Part shown: in pieces, positions 54,991 to 64,000 of the stretch
Layout of the letters: the number at the start of each line of letters is the position of its first letter
Position numbering within the stretch: the stretch's first letter is position 1
Program-made: the position numbers and the translations under genes
DNA from: Pseudomonas fluorescens HK44
Lineage (GTDB): Bacteria; Pseudomonadota; Gammaproteobacteria; Pseudomonadales; Pseudomonadaceae
Assembly: GCF_000217955.3 (NCBI RefSeq)
Contig: NZ_AFOY02000009.1
Span: 248,001-312,000, forward strand
DNA length: 64,000 bases
Direction: 5' to 3'
Notes under the pieces: model-generated
Databases searched by the model: none
What the model was told of the DNA's origin: nothing
Seen by the model: only the letters and a program-made list of their open reading frames with translations

Positions 54991-57090
54991 ATGCAAACTT
55001 TTTTTATTGCGCCCACCGATTTTGGTGTGGGTCTGACCTCCATCAGCCTCGGGCTGGTGCGTACCCTTGAGCGGGCCGGGCTGAAAGTCGGTTTCTTCAA
55101 ACCGATTGCCCAGCCACACCCTGGCGACACCGGCCCTGAACGCTCCACCGAACTGGTGGCCCGCACCCACGGCCTGAAGCCGCCGCAGCCGCTGGGCCTG
55201 GCTCACGTCGAGCGGATGCTCGGCGACGGTCAGCTGGATGAGCTGCTGGAAGAAATCATCACCTTGTACCAGCAAGCCGCCATCGGCAAAGACGTGCTGG
55301 TCGTCGAAGGCATGGTCCCGACTCGCAGCGCCAGCTACGCCGCGCGGGTCAACCTGCACCTGGCGAAAAGCCTGGATGCCGAAGTGATTCTGGTGTCGGC
55401 ACCGGAAAACGAAGTGCTCACCGAATTGTCCGGCCGGGTCGAGTTGCAAGCGCAATTGTTCGGCGGTCCAAAAGACCCGAAAGTGCTCGGCGTGATCCTT
55501 AACAAGGTCAAAACCGATGAAAGCATGGAGGCTTTCGCCGCACGCCTGAAGGAACACTCGCCCTTGCTGCGCAGCGGCGACTTCCGGCTGCTTGGCTGCA
55601 TTCCGTTCCAGCCGGAACTGAACGCCCCGCGCACCCGCGACGTCGCGGACCTGATGGGCGCTCAGGTGCTCAATGCCGGCGACTATGAAAGCCGGCGCAT
55701 GAGCAAGATCATCATTTGCGCCCGCACCATGCGCAACACGGTCGAATTGCTCAAGCCCGGCGTGCTGGTGGTGACCCCCGGGGATCGCGACGACATCATC
55801 CTCGCCGTCAGCCTCGCCGCGATCAATGGCGTGCCGCTGGCCGGGCTGCTGCTGACCAGCGGAACCCTGCCCGACCCACGGATCATGGACCTCTGCCGAG
55901 GCGCCTTGCAGGCCGGTCTGCCCGTCTTGTCGGTGAGCACTGGCTCCTACGAAACCGCCAACCAGTTGAACGGTTTGAACAAGGAAATCCCCATCGACGA
56001 CCGCGAGCGTGCGGAGATCATCACCGATTTCGTCGCCAGCCACCTCGACGCCAACTGGCTGCACCAGCGCTGCGGCACACCGCGTGAAATGCGCCTGTCG
56101 CCGGCGGTGTTCCGCTATCAACTGATCCAGCGCGCCCAGGCGGCCAACAAACGCATCGTCCTGCCCGAAGGCAGCGAACCGTTGACGGTGCAGGCGGCAG
56201 CGATCTGCCAGGCACGTGGCATTGCTCGCTGCGTGTTGCTGGCCAAACCTGAAGACGTGCAAGCGGTTGCGCGCGCCCAAGGCATCGAGTTGCCTGAGGG
56301 CCTGGAGATTCTCGACCCGGACCTGATCCGTCAGCGGTATGTCGAACCAATGGTCGCGTTGCGCAAAACCAAAAGCCTCAACGCGCCAATGGCCGAGCAG
56401 CAACTGGAAGACACCGTGGTGATCGGCACCATGATGCTCGCGCTGGATGAAGTCGACGGGCTGGTGTCCGGGGTCATCCACTCCACCGCCAATACCATTC
56501 GTCCGGCATTGCAACTGATCAAGACCGCACCCGGCTGCACGTTGGTGTCGTCGGTGTTTTTCATGCTGTTCCCGGAGGAAGTGCTGGTCTACGGCGACTG
56601 CATCATGAACCCGCACCCAAGCGCCAGTGAGCTGGCCGAGATCGCCCTGCAAAGTGCCGACTCTGCCGCCGCCTTCGGGATCACACCACGGGTGGCGATG
56701 CTCAGCTATTCCAGCGGTGAGTCGGCCAGCGGCGAAGAAGTCGAGAAAGTTCGCGAGGCCACTCTGCTCGCCCACGAAGCGCAAAACGCGCTGCTGATCG
56801 ACGGGCCGTTGCAGTACGACGCCGCCGCCAACGAAGACGTGGCTCGGCAGCTGGCGCCGAACAGTCAGGTCGCCGGTCGGGCAACCGTGTTCATTTTCCC
56901 CGACCTGAACACCGGCAACACCACCCACAAAGCCGTGCAACGCAGTGCCGACTGCGTCAGCCTCGGACCGATGCTGCAAGGCCTGCGCAAACCGGTGAAT
57001 GATTTGCCGCGCGGCGCTCAGGTCGACGACATCGTCTACACCATTGCCCTGACTGCGATTCAAGCCGCCAACCGACCTATGGATGTTTAA
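54991..57090 (+). CDS. pta: Phosphate acetyltransferase (long form)
   Basis: A 699-residue Pta. The N-terminal P-loop-like/DRTGG regulatory part (about 1-330: FIAPTDFGVGLTSISLGLVR, LVVTPGDRDDIILA) is followed by the C-terminal PTA_PTB catalytic domain (about 375-699: IVLPEGSEPLTVQAAAICQARG, EVDGLVSGVIHSTANTIRPALQLI, SSGESASGEEVEKVREATLLA). It interconverts acetyl-CoA and acetyl phosphate. AckA is not in the window. Start at 54991; an in-frame ATG at 54970 is less likely. It shares TAA-ATG with the downstream gene. Confidence 0.94.
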   Translation: MQTFFIAPTDFGVGLTSISLGLVRTLERAGLKVGFFKPIAQPHPGDTGPERSTELVARTHGLKPPQPLGLAHVERMLGDGQLDELLEEIITLYQQAAIGKDVLVVEGMVPTRSASYAARVNLHLAKSLDAEVILVSAPENEVLTELSGRVELQAQLFGGPKDPKVLGVILNKVKTDESMEAFAARLKEHSPLLRSGDFRLLGCIPFQPELNAPRTRDVADLMGAQVLNAGDYESRRMSKIIICARTMRNTVELLKPGVLVVTPGDRDDIILAVSLAAINGVPLAGLLLTSGTLPDPRIMDLCRGALQAGLPVLSVSTGSYETANQLNGLNKEIPIDDRERAEIITDFVASHLDANWLHQRCGTPREMRLSPAVFRYQLIQRAQAANKRIVLPEGSEPLTVQAAAICQARGIARCVLLAKPEDVQAVARAQGIELPEGLEILDPDLIRQRYVEPMVALRKTKSLNAPMAEQQLEDTVVIGTMMLALDEVDGLVSGVIHSTANTIRPALQLIKTAPGCTLVSSVFFMLFPEEVLVYGDCIMNPHPSASELAEIALQSADSAAAFGITPRVAMLSYSSGESASGEEVEKVREATLLAHEAQNALLIDGPLQYDAAANEDVARQLAPNSQVAGRATVFIFPDLNTGNTTHKAVQRSADCVSLGPMLQGLRKPVNDLPRGAQVDDIVYTIALTAIQAANRPMDV

Positions 57091-57999
57091 ATGCTGGATT
57101 TTCTACCTGCACCCTTGCGAGGCGTAATCGCCTCGCTGTTGTTGGCGCTGAACACGATCGTCTGCTGCACACCGCTGTTTGTCGTGGCAATCTTCAAATT
57201 ACTGCTGCCCTTCCCTATCGCACAGCGCTTCACCGACTGGCTGATGAGCCACATCCATGAAGCCTGGATCAGCAACAACAAGGCCTGGATGGACTTGCTC
57301 GGGCACACGCGCTGGACGCTCAGCGGGCTAGAAGGTCTGGACTATCAACACTCGTACCTGATCACCAGCAACCACCAGAGCTGGGTCGACATCATGGTGT
57401 TGCAGTACGTGCTCAACCGCCGGATTCGTCCGCTGAAGTTCTTCCTCAAGCAAGAGCTGATCTGGGTGCCGGTAATCGGTCTGGCGTGGTGGGCGCTGGG
57501 TTTCCCGTTCATGAAACGCTACTCCAAGGCCTATCTGGAAAAGCACCCGGAGAAGAAAGGCAAAGACCTGGAAACCACTCGCAAGACTTGCGACAAGTTT
57601 CGCAATAACCCGGTGGGGATTTTCAACTTCGTCGAAGGCACGCGCTTTACCGAAGGCAAGCATGCGCAGCAGCAATCACCGTTCCGTCACCTGCTCAAGC
57701 CCAAGGCGGGCGGTATCGCGTTTGTGCTGGATGCCATGGGCGAGCAACTGGAAGCCATCGTCAACGTGACCATTCACTACCCGGCCGGGCGCCCCGGTTA
57801 TTGGGACCTGCTGTGTGGCAACGTGAAAGACGTGGTGGTGCACTTTCAGGAGCTGAAGATCCCGCCGCAGTTCATCGGCAAGAACTACGACCAGGACGGC
57901 GTGTACCGCCTGGAGTTCCAGGGCTGGATCAACCAGTTGTGGGAAGACAAGGATGCGTTGCTTGCGCAGATGCATCGCGAATATCCCGGAAAACGCTGA
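57091..57999 (+). CDS. Lysophospholipid/1-acyl-glycerophosphate acyltransferase (PlsC/YihG-like)
   Basis: A 302-residue membrane acyltransferase. N-terminal hydrophobic helix (VIASLLLALNTIVCCTPLFVVAIFKLLLP) is followed by NHQSWVD, the HX4D acyltransferase box, and NFVEGTRFTEGKH, the second motif (EGTR). AWWALGFPFMKRYSK resembles the YihG family, which acylates lysophospholipid with unusual positional preference. ATG directly abuts the pta stop, so the two are coupled. Confidence 0.88.
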   Translation: MLDFLPAPLRGVIASLLLALNTIVCCTPLFVVAIFKLLLPFPIAQRFTDWLMSHIHEAWISNNKAWMDLLGHTRWTLSGLEGLDYQHSYLITSNHQSWVDIMVLQYVLNRRIRPLKFFLKQELIWVPVIGLAWWALGFPFMKRYSKAYLEKHPEKKGKDLETTRKTCDKFRNNPVGIFNFVEGTRFTEGKHAQQQSPFRHLLKPKAGGIAFVLDAMGEQLEAIVNVTIHYPAGRPGYWDLLCGNVKDVVVHFQELKIPPQFIGKNYDQDGVYRLEFQGWINQLWEDKDALLAQMHREYPGKR

Positions 58000-58004
58000 C
58001 TTCC

Positions 58005-58137
58005 TGTGGCGAGGGAGCTTGCTCCCGCTCGGTCGCGCAGCGGCCGCAAAACCAGCCGACGCACTCTTACAGAAAGAATGCGTTCGCTGATTTCAGGACC
58101 GCTTCGCGCTCCAGCGGGAGCAAGCTCCCTCGCCACA
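58005..58137. repeat. REP doublet, family B
   Basis: Inverted GTGGCGAGGGAGC copies between the acyltransferase gene and the shared terminator. Confidence 0.9.
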
Positions 58138-58150
58138 AAAGCGGATCAAC

Positions 58151-58188
58151 AAAAAGCCCGCAACCGATCACTCGGTTGCGGGCTTTTT
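58151..58188. terminator. Bidirectional terminator between acyltransferase and cysNC
   Basis: AAAAAGCCCGCAACC/GGTTGCGGGCTTTTT, a perfect 15-base-pair stem with an eight-base loop, between convergent genes. Confidence 0.92.
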
Positions 58189-58202
58189 AGTGCGCGTGAA
58201 GC

Positions 58203-60101
58203 TTAGATCGCGCCGCGTTTACGCAGCAGCTCCAGCACTTGCTTGACGCTTTCTTCCAGCGACAACGTCTGGGTGTCGACCACAAGGTCGGCGTCCAGCG
58301 GCACGTCGTACGGGAAGGAATCGCCCGGGATGTTGTCGCCACCCGCAGCGTACAAACCTTGCGGATCACGCGCGGCGCAGACCATCGGCGATGCTTGCAC
58401 GTAAACGGTCAGCAAGCGATCACCGCCAATCAGTGCCTTGGCCTGCTCGCGACCTTCGGAGTCCGGTGCAACAAACGCCGCCAGGGTCAGCAAACCGGCT
58501 TCGTTGAACTGACGGGCGATGTGAGCCGCACGGCGCCAGTTCTCGGTACGCCCGGCGCGATCCAGCGGCAGACCTTTGTTCAGGTCGTGACGCAGGTTCT
58601 GGCCATCAAGCACAAACACCGCACGGCCCATGTCGAACAGCTTGCGTTCAACCGCATAGGCCAGGGTGCTTTTGCCCGCGCCCGAGAGGCCGCTGAACAG
58701 CACGGTAGCCGGTTGCTGGCCGAAGCGCTGGGCACGCTCCTCGGTGGCTACATGGGCCAACTTGCCATGGTGCGTGGAGCTGCTATGAGCCAAAGGCTGG
58801 GCGACGATCATGCCCGCGCCGACGGTGCCGTTGGTCAAGCGGTCGATGATGATGAACGAACCCGTGGTGCGGTTGCTCTCATACCCATCGAGGGCAATCG
58901 GCGCGTCGAGGCTGATCTTGACCTTACCGATCTCGTTCAGCTGCAAGGCGCTGGCCGGGCCTTCTTCCAGGGTGTTCACGTCGACCTTGTTGACGATGCT
59001 GGCGATCGAGCCCGGCACGTAACTGGTGGCGCGTTTGATGTCGTATTTCTTGCCCGGCAGCATCGGCTCTTCAGCCATCCACACCAGCATCGCTTCGAAG
59101 CTGTCGGTGACCGGCGGCACGTTGTCGGCATGCACCAGCAGGTCGCCACGGGAGATGTCGATTTCGTCTTCCATGGTCAGCGTCACCGCCTGACCCGGGC
59201 CGGCATGCTCCAGCTCACCTTCGAAGGTGACGATGGATTTCACGCGGCTGCTCTTGCCCGACGGCAGCACCACGACTTCGTCGCCCTTCTTGACGATGCC
59301 GCTGGCCAGGGTGCCGGCGAAACCGCGGAAGTTCAGGTTCGGCCGATTGACGTACTGCACCGGGAACCGCAGGTCGGTGAAGTTACGGTCGCCCGCGACT
59401 TCCACGGTTTCAAGAATCTCCATCAGCGACTGGCCGGTGTACCACGGCGAGCGCTCGGACTTGTTCACCACGTTGTCGCCCTTGAGCGCCGACATCGGCA
59501 CGAAGTGCATGCTGGTAGGCTTCATCTTCAAGCCTTCAGCGAACTTCAGGTAATCGGCCTTGATCGACTCGAACACGCCCTGATCGAAGTCCTTGAGGTC
59601 CATCTTGTTGATGGCGACGACGATGTGCTTGATACCCAGCAACGAGGCGATAAAGCTGTGGCGACGGGTCTGGGTTTGCACGCCGTAACGGGCGTCGACC
59701 AGGATGATCGCCAGGTCACAGGTGGATGCACCGGTGGCCATGTTGCGGGTGTACTGCTCATGGCCAGGGGTGTCGGCAATGATGAATTTGCGCTTGGCGG
59801 TGGAGAAATAGCGGTACGCGACATCGATGGTGATGCCTTGTTCGCGCTCGGCCTGCAGGCCGTCGACCAGCAACGCCAGGTCGATGTCGTCACCGGTGGT
59901 GCCGACTTTTTTCGAGTCGCGGGTAATGGCTTCCAGATGATCCTCGTAGATCATCTTGGAGTCGTGCAGCAGGCGCCCGATCAGGGTGCTCTTGCCGTCG
60001 TCGACGTTACCGCAGGTCAAAAAGCGCAGCAGCTCTTTACGTTCGTGCTGGCCCAGGTAGGCGAGGATGTCCTCGCTGATCAAATCAGATTGATGCGACA
60101 T
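58203..60101 (-). CDS. cysNC: Bifunctional sulfate adenylyltransferase subunit 1/adenylylsulfate kinase
   Basis: A 632-residue fusion. CysN GTPase (about 1-440): [39 protein letters not shown]; then translation-factor-like beta barrels. CysC kinase (about 455-632): [35 protein letters not shown]. The complex with CysD makes APS, and the CysC part makes PAPS. The fusion is normal in Pseudomonas. It follows cysD by nine bases. An AAGGGG site precedes the ATG. Confidence 0.95.
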   Translation of the reverse strand: MSHQSDLISEDILAYLGQHERKELLRFLTCGNVDDGKSTLIGRLLHDSKMIYEDHLEAITRDSKKVGTTGDDIDLALLVDGLQAEREQGITIDVAYRYFSTAKRKFIIADTPGHEQYTRNMATGASTCDLAIILVDARYGVQTQTRRHSFIASLLGIKHIVVAINKMDLKDFDQGVFESIKADYLKFAEGLKMKPTSMHFVPMSALKGDNVVNKSERSPWYTGQSLMEILETVEVAGDRNFTDLRFPVQYVNRPNLNFRGFAGTLASGIVKKGDEVVVLPSGKSSRVKSIVTFEGELEHAGPGQAVTLTMEDEIDISRGDLLVHADNVPPVTDSFEAMLVWMAEEPMLPGKKYDIKRATSYVPGSIASIVNKVDVNTLEEGPASALQLNEIGKVKISLDAPIALDGYESNRTTGSFIIIDRLTNGTVGAGMIVAQPLAHSSSTHHGKLAHVATEERAQRFGQQPATVLFSGLSGAGKSTLAYAVERKLFDMGRAVFVLDGQNLRHDLNKGLPLDRAGRTENWRRAAHIARQFNEAGLLTLAAFVAPDSEGREQAKALIGGDRLLTVYVQASPMVCAARDPQGLYAAGGDNIPGDSFPYDVPLDADLVVDTQTLSLEESVKQVLELLRKRGAI

Positions 60102-60110
60102 GACAGCCCC

Positions 60111-61028
60111 TTAGAAATAACCTTGACGTTTTTTGTCTTCCATCGAGCCGGCGCCATCGTGATCGATGACCCGGCCCTGGCGCTCGGAAGTTCGCGTCAG
60201 GAGCATTTCCTGAATGATGTCCGTGAGGCTTTCGGCCTCGGACTCCACCGCGCCCGTCAACGGGTAGCAGCCAAGGGTACGGAAACGCACTTTCTTTTTG
60301 ACGATACGGGCTTTGTCTTCGTCGCTCAGGTGCTCGAGGATGCGCTCGTCGTCGATCATGATCAGCGTGCCGTTCTTCTCGATGACCTCGCGCTCGGCGG
60401 CGAAGTACAGCGGGACGATCGGGATGCCTTCAAGGTAGATGTACTGCCAGATGTCCAGCTCGGTCCAGTTCGACAGCGGGAATACGCGGATCGATTCGCC
60501 TTTGTTGACCTTGCCGTTGTAGACGTTCCACAGCTCCGGGCGCTGGTTTTTCGGGTCCCAGCGGTGCTTGCTGTCGCGGAACGAGTACACGCGCTCTTTG
60601 GCGCGGGATTTCTCTTCATCACGGCGCGCACCACCGAAGGCTGCGTCGAAACCGTACTTGTCCAAAGCCTGCTTCAGGCCTTCGGTCTTCATGATGTCGG
60701 TGTGCTTGGCACTGCCGTGGGTGAAGGGGTTGATCCCTTGCGCCACGCCTTCCGGGTTGACGTAGGTAATCAGGTCGAGGCCCAGCTCTGCGACCATCTT
60801 GTCGCGGAAGCTGTACATCTCCTGAAATTTCCATTGGGTGTCGACGTGCATCACCGGAAACGGCAGCTTGCCCGGGAAGAACGCCTTGCGTGCCAGATGC
60901 AGCATCACGGCGGAGTCTTTACCGATGGAGTACAGCATCACCGGGTTGTCGAACTCGGCGGCCACCTCGCGGATGATGTGGATGCTTTCCGCCTCCAGCT
61001 GTTTCAGATGCGTCAGTTTGTCGACCAT
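60111..61028 (-). CDS. cysD: Sulfate adenylyltransferase subunit 2
   Basis: A 305-residue CysD with the PAPS-reductase fold. [21 protein letters not shown] is the PP-loop (SxGKDS) that binds [25 protein letters not shown] the second motif, and [14 protein letters not shown] and [13 protein letters not shown] conserved blocks. It joins CysN to make APS from sulfate. First gene of the operon. Confidence 0.96.
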   Translation of the reverse strand: MVDKLTHLKQLEAESIHIIREVAAEFDNPVMLYSIGKDSAVMLHLARKAFFPGKLPFPVMHVDTQWKFQEMYSFRDKMVAELGLDLITYVNPEGVAQGINPFTHGSAKHTDIMKTEGLKQALDKYGFDAAFGGARRDEEKSRAKERVYSFRDSKHRWDPKNQRPELWNVYNGKVNKGESIRVFPLSNWTELDIWQYIYLEGIPIVPLYFAAEREVIEKNGTLIMIDDERILEHLSDEDKARIVKKKVRFRTLGCYPLTGAVESEAESLTDIIQEMLLTRTSERQGRVIDHDGAGSMEDKKRQGYF

Positions 61029-61173
61029 GGCTACTCACGAAAGCTTTCTTATGAACGGCCAGCGGGCCGTGTTCGAGCGACGAATGCTAGCACAGCGACC
61101 TCTTCTAATCAGGACGCTGACTAGATCGAAAGAGCATATGAATATACCGCCCCGTTAGGGCGCCGCAGGCCCT

Positions 61174-61263
61174 TGTGGGAGCGAGCCTGCTCGCGATAGC
61201 GGTGGGTCAGTCAACACTGCTGTTGAATGTAAATCCGCCTTCGCGAGCAGGCTCGCTCCCACA
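61174..61263. repeat. REPIN, family A
   Basis: Inverted GTGGGAGCGAGCCTGC copies with 23-base perfect arms in the space upstream of cysD and downstream of the Nif3-like gene. Confidence 0.9.
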
Positions 61264-61276
61264 TTGAATGCCTGCG

Positions 61277-62035
61277 TCAAATCGGATTCGGGCAATCGAT
61301 GAAGATGTGTTCGAGGGCAAACCGTCGCGCCAGATAATCCCCCAGCGCCTGTACACCGAAGCGTTCGGTGGCGTGATGGCCGGCGGCGATGAAACTGATG
61401 TCGTTTTCCCGGGCGCTATGGAAGGTTTGCTCGGACGCTTCACCGCTCAGGTACAGGTCGACACCGGCCTGCACCGCCTGATCGATATAGCCCTGGCCAC
61501 CGCCCGTGCACCAGCCGACGCGCCGGACCATTTTGCTGCCCTCGATCAGCAACGGCTCGCGGCCCATGACCTCTTGCACATGACGGGCAAAGTCGCGCGC
61601 GGTCATGGGTTCGGCGAGCGAACCGACCAGCCCGACCACTTTGAGGTTTTCCGGGTCCAGCGGGCCTTCGACGGTAATGTCCAGTTGGCGAGCCAGTTGC
61701 ACGTTGTTGCCCACTTCCGGGTGCACATCCAGCGGCAAGTGATAGGCCAGCAGACTGATGTCGTGCTTGAGCAGGGTTTTGAGCCTACGCTGCTTCATAC
61801 CGGTGATGCAGGGGTTTTCACCTTTCCAGAAGTAGCCGTGGTGAACCAGCACCAGATCGGCCTTGGCTTCGACCGCGGCATCGAGCAACGCCTGGCTGGC
61901 CGTGACGCCGCTGACGATGCGCATGACCTGCGGCCGACCTTCGACTTGCAGGCCATTGGGGCAATAGTCGGCAATCCGCGAACTGGCAAGGTAACGATCC
62001 GCTTCTTCTACCAGGGTGCTCAGGGCGACGGCCAT
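61277..62035 (-). CDS. Nif3-like dinuclear metal-centre protein (YbgI/DUF34 family)
   Basis: A 252-residue protein of the Nif3/YbgI family. IADYCPNGLQVEGRPQVMRIVSGVTASQALLDAA and VLVHHGYFWKGE hold metal ligands, LPLDVHPEVGNNVQLARQL is the central block, and ISFIAAGHHATERFGVQAL the second metal-ligand block. Members are hexameric with a two-metal site and have been linked to GTP cyclohydrolase-like or metal-chaperone roles. AGGAG precedes the ATG. It is adjacent to algW, as is normal in Pseudomonas. Confidence 0.92.
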   Translation of the reverse strand: MAVALSTLVEEADRYLASSRIADYCPNGLQVEGRPQVMRIVSGVTASQALLDAAVEAKADLVLVHHGYFWKGENPCITGMKQRRLKTLLKHDISLLAYHLPLDVHPEVGNNVQLARQLDITVEGPLDPENLKVVGLVGSLAEPMTARDFARHVQEVMGREPLLIEGSKMVRRVGWCTGGGQGYIDQAVQAGVDLYLSGEASEQTFHSARENDISFIAAGHHATERFGVQALGDYLARRFALEHIFIDCPNPI

Positions 62036-62137
62036 AAAAGACTCCTAAATATCCCGTTCAGAGGCGCGCGCGGCCTCGTATAATGCGCGACATTATGGGC
62101 CGTCCATGGCCCTTCGTAACCTCCCAGGATTTGTTCA

Positions 62138-63292
62138 ATGCTCAAGGGTCTGCGTTTTTTTGGCTGGCCGCTGCTGGCCGGCGTGCTTATCGCGTTGTTG
62201 ATCATCCAGCGTTACCCGCAATGGGTCGGGCTGCCAAGTCTGGATGTGAACCTGCAGCAAGCCCCACAAACCACTCAGACCCAACAGGGGCCGGTGTCTT
62301 ACGCCGATGCCGTGGTCATTGCCGCACCGGCAGTGGTCAACCTCTACACCACCAAAGTGGTCAACAAAACCAGCCATCCGCTGTTTGAAGACCCGCAATT
62401 CCGGCGGTTCTTCGGCGACAACGCGCCCAAGCAGAAACGCATGGAGTCGAGCCTCGGTTCCGGGGTGATCATGAGCCCGGAAGGCTATTTGCTGACCAAC
62501 AACCACGTGACCACCGGCGCCGACCAGGTCGTTGTCGCGCTCAAGGATGGCCGTGAAACCCTGGCTCGCGTGATCGGCAGCGACCCGGAAACCGACCTCG
62601 CGGTGCTGAAAATCGATCTGAAGAACCTGCCGTCGATCACTGTCGGCCGCTCGGAAAACATCCGCGTCGGCGATGTCGCGCTGGCCATCGGCAACCCGTT
62701 TGGCGTCGGCCAGACCGTGACCATGGGCATCATCAGCGCCACCGGGCGCAATCAGTTGGGCCTGAACAACTACGAAGACTTCATCCAGACCGACGCCGCG
62801 ATCAACCCGGGCAACTCCGGCGGTGCACTGGTAGATGCCAACGGCAATCTTACCGGGATCAACACCGCGATTTTCTCCAAGTCCGGCGGCTCACAAGGCA
62901 TCGGTTTCGCAATCCCGATCAAGCTGGCGATGGAAGTCATGAAGTCGATCATCGAACACGGTCAGGTGATTCGCGGCTGGTTGGGGATTGAAGTGCAGCC
63001 GTTGAGTCAGGAACTGGCGGAGTCGTACGGCCTGTCCGGGCGTCCGGGGATTGTCGTTGCGGGGATTTTCCGCGACGGCCCGGCACAAAAAGCCGGCCTG
63101 CAATTGGGCGATGTGATCCTCAGCATTGATGGCGAACCAGCCGGCGACGGCCGCCGTTCGATGAACCAGGTGGCGCGGATCAAGCCGACCGACAAAGTGA
63201 CTGTTCAGGTCATGCGCAATGGCAAGGAACTCAAGCTGACCGCAGAAATCGGCCTGCGTCCGCCACCCGCACCGGTCAAAGAAGAAGAGTAA
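62138..63292 (+). CDS. algW: Periplasmic serine endoprotease AlgW (DegS-like)
   Basis: A 384-residue membrane-anchored HtrA protease. One N-terminal TM anchor (about 5-23) is followed by a trypsin-like domain with His in TNNHVTTG, Asp in SDPETDLAVLKID and Ser in AAINPGNSGGALVD, and one PDZ domain (about 275-365: GWLGIEVQPLSQELAESYGL, GPAQKAGLQLGDVILSIDG). AlgW cleaves the anti-sigma factor MucA when the PDZ domain senses misfolded envelope protein signals, thus activating AlgU. AGGAT lies before the ATG. Confidence 0.94.
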   Translation: MLKGLRFFGWPLLAGVLIALLIIQRYPQWVGLPSLDVNLQQAPQTTQTQQGPVSYADAVVIAAPAVVNLYTTKVVNKTSHPLFEDPQFRRFFGDNAPKQKRMESSLGSGVIMSPEGYLLTNNHVTTGADQVVVALKDGRETLARVIGSDPETDLAVLKIDLKNLPSITVGRSENIRVGDVALAIGNPFGVGQTVTMGIISATGRNQLGLNNYEDFIQTDAAINPGNSGGALVDANGNLTGINTAIFSKSGGSQGIGFAIPIKLAMEVMKSIIEHGQVIRGWLGIEVQPLSQELAESYGLSGRPGIVVAGIFRDGPAQKAGLQLGDVILSIDGEPAGDGRRSMNQVARIKPTDKVTVQVMRNGKELKLTAEIGLRPPPAPVKEEE

Positions 63293-63310
63293 ACAGCCAC
63301 CACCAATCAA

Positions 63311-63400
63311 TGTGGGAGCGAGCCTGCTCGCGATAGCGGTTTAAGCGTCAACGATGATGTTGAAGGCTATGACCTCATCGCGAGCAGGCTCGCTCCCACA
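63311..63400. repeat. REPIN, family A
   Basis: Inverted GTGGGAGCGAGCCTGC copies between the convergent algW and hisC genes. Confidence 0.9.
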
Positions 63401-63414
63401 GGCGCGGCGGTGGT

Positions 63415-64000
63415 TTACAAGTCGCCGAGCCCGTCGATCAACGCCTGGTTCTGCTCTGGCGTACCGATGGTGATGCGCAGGAACTGGGCAATCCGTTCCT
63501 GCTTGAAGTGCCGGACGATCACGCCTTGCTCGCGCAACTTCGCCGCCAGGCCTGCCGCGTCATGCTGCGGGTGACGGGCGAAGATGAAGTTCGCTGCCGA
63601 CGGCAACACCTCAAAGCCCTTCTCCTGCAATTGCTTGACCACCCACTCGCGACTGTCGATCACCAGCCGGCAGGTCTTGTCGAAGTGCTCGCGATCGGCA
63701 AACGCCGCTGCCGCACCCACAATCGCCAGGCGATCCAGGGGGTAGGAGTTGAAGCTGTTCTTGATCCGCTCCAGCGCCTCGATCAGGTCCGGATGCCCCA
63801 CCGCCAGGCCCACGCGCAAACCGGCCAACGAACGCGACTTGGAGAGGGTCTGCGTCACCAGCAGGTTCGGGTAACGGTCGACCAGGCTGATTGCAGTTTC
63901 GCCGCCGAAGTCGATGTAGGCTTCGTCGACCACCACCACCGAATCAGGGCTGGCCTTGAGGATTTGCTCGACGGCGTCCAGCGCCAACAGGCAACCGGTC
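63415..64000 (-). CDS. hisC: Histidinol-phosphate aminotransferase (partial, C-terminal part)
   Basis: The 3' part of the gene; it continues past the right edge. The visible 195 codons show [12 protein letters not shown] (PLP Asp/Tyr), [18 protein letters not shown] with the PLP Lys, and the C-terminal [10 protein letters not shown] and [14 protein letters not shown], all typical of HisC. It transaminates imidazole acetol phosphate in histidine biosynthesis. Convergent to algW, the same neighbourhood I recall for P. aeruginosa algW-hisC1-hisD. Confidence 0.93.
   Translation of the reverse strand, partial: TGCLLALDAVEQILKASPDSVVVVDEAYIDFGGETAISLVDRYPNLLVTQTLSKSRSLAGLRVGLAVGHPDLIEALERIKNSFNSYPLDRLAIVGAAAAFADREHFDKTCRLVIDSREWVVKQLQEKGFEVLPSAANFIFARHPQHDAAGLAAKLREQGVIVRHFKQERIAQFLRITIGTPEQNQALIDGLGDL

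Noticed and set aside
54949..57063. A 704-codon open frame on the minus strand opposite pta
   Set aside because: Antisense shadow of pta without domain character or ribosome binding site.
58239..61124. A 961-codon open frame on the plus strand opposite cysNC and cysD
   Set aside because: It is the mirror of two certain genes; high GC removes stop codons from the opposite strand. The translation has no recognisable domains.

Overview
This window reads as chromosomal DNA of a Pseudomonas of the fluorescens group. The base composition is high in GC. The gene sets are typical of the genus: aapJQMP, a dauBAR-like D-arginine locus, rhlB, cysN/C-cysD-nif3-algW-hisC, folM-folE-folX, and a DUF6124 gene. 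The intergenic spaces also carry three families of short palindromic REP/REPIN elements of the kind that abound in P. fluorescens genomes. I saw no tRNA or rRNA gene, CRISPR array, prophage, insertion sequence or replication origin. All calls come from reading the sequence and from remembered family knowledge; no database search was run.

Layout. 1-8 kb: a partial GIY-YIG gene, an NTF2-like protein, an MFS exporter with its FadR-type regulator, an MqsRA toxin-antitoxin pair under a perfect palindrome, and the general amino-acid ABC importer aapJQMP (minus strand, possible sigma-54 promoter). 8-15 kb: an EstB-like carboxylesterase, rhlB, then dauB-dauA-dauR and a convergent amino-acid binding protein. 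15-20 kb: moaC-moaD-moaE, a PIN-PhoH ATPase, a secreted polysaccharide deacetylase and yaaA. 20-30 kb: small conserved genes, then an aromatic-acid-type efflux operon (outer-membrane lipoprotein, FUSC, DUF1656, HlyD) divergent from a LysR regulator, and a 2-hydroxyacid dehydrogenase. 30-39 kb: a DUF2165 membrane protein, an EamA exporter divergent from an AraC regulator, and a cell-surface signalling iron locus. That locus holds an ECF sigma factor, FecR-like anti-sigma factor and TonB receptor with an STN domain, with a Fur-like box ahead of the sigma gene and a lipoprotein 5'-nucleotidase gene inside it. 39-47 kb: an alpha/beta hydrolase behind a collapsed class II aldolase gene, a flavodoxin, then a probable blue-light cluster (short LOV photoreceptor, PilZ-like protein, LitR-type MerR regulator). 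It is followed by an ABM-domain membrane protein and the pterin operon folM-folE-folX, DUF1244 and a HopJ-like gene. 47-64 kb: trxB, cysZ, a GH20 enzyme without signal peptide, a GT4 glycosyltransferase, an Old Yellow Enzyme, glutathione peroxidase, slyD, pta, an acyltransferase, cysNC-cysD, nif3-like, algW and a partial hisC.

How the parts work together. cysZ, cysD and cysNC serve sulfate uptake and activation. The dau genes with the neighbouring binding protein fit D-arginine to L-arginine conversion. The sigma/anti-sigma/receptor set senses and imports a ferric siderophore. moaCDE make molybdopterin. The stretch I would look at first is 41-47 kb, where a LOV sensor, a PilZ-like protein and a B12-independent LitR-type regulator sit beside pterin biosynthesis genes.
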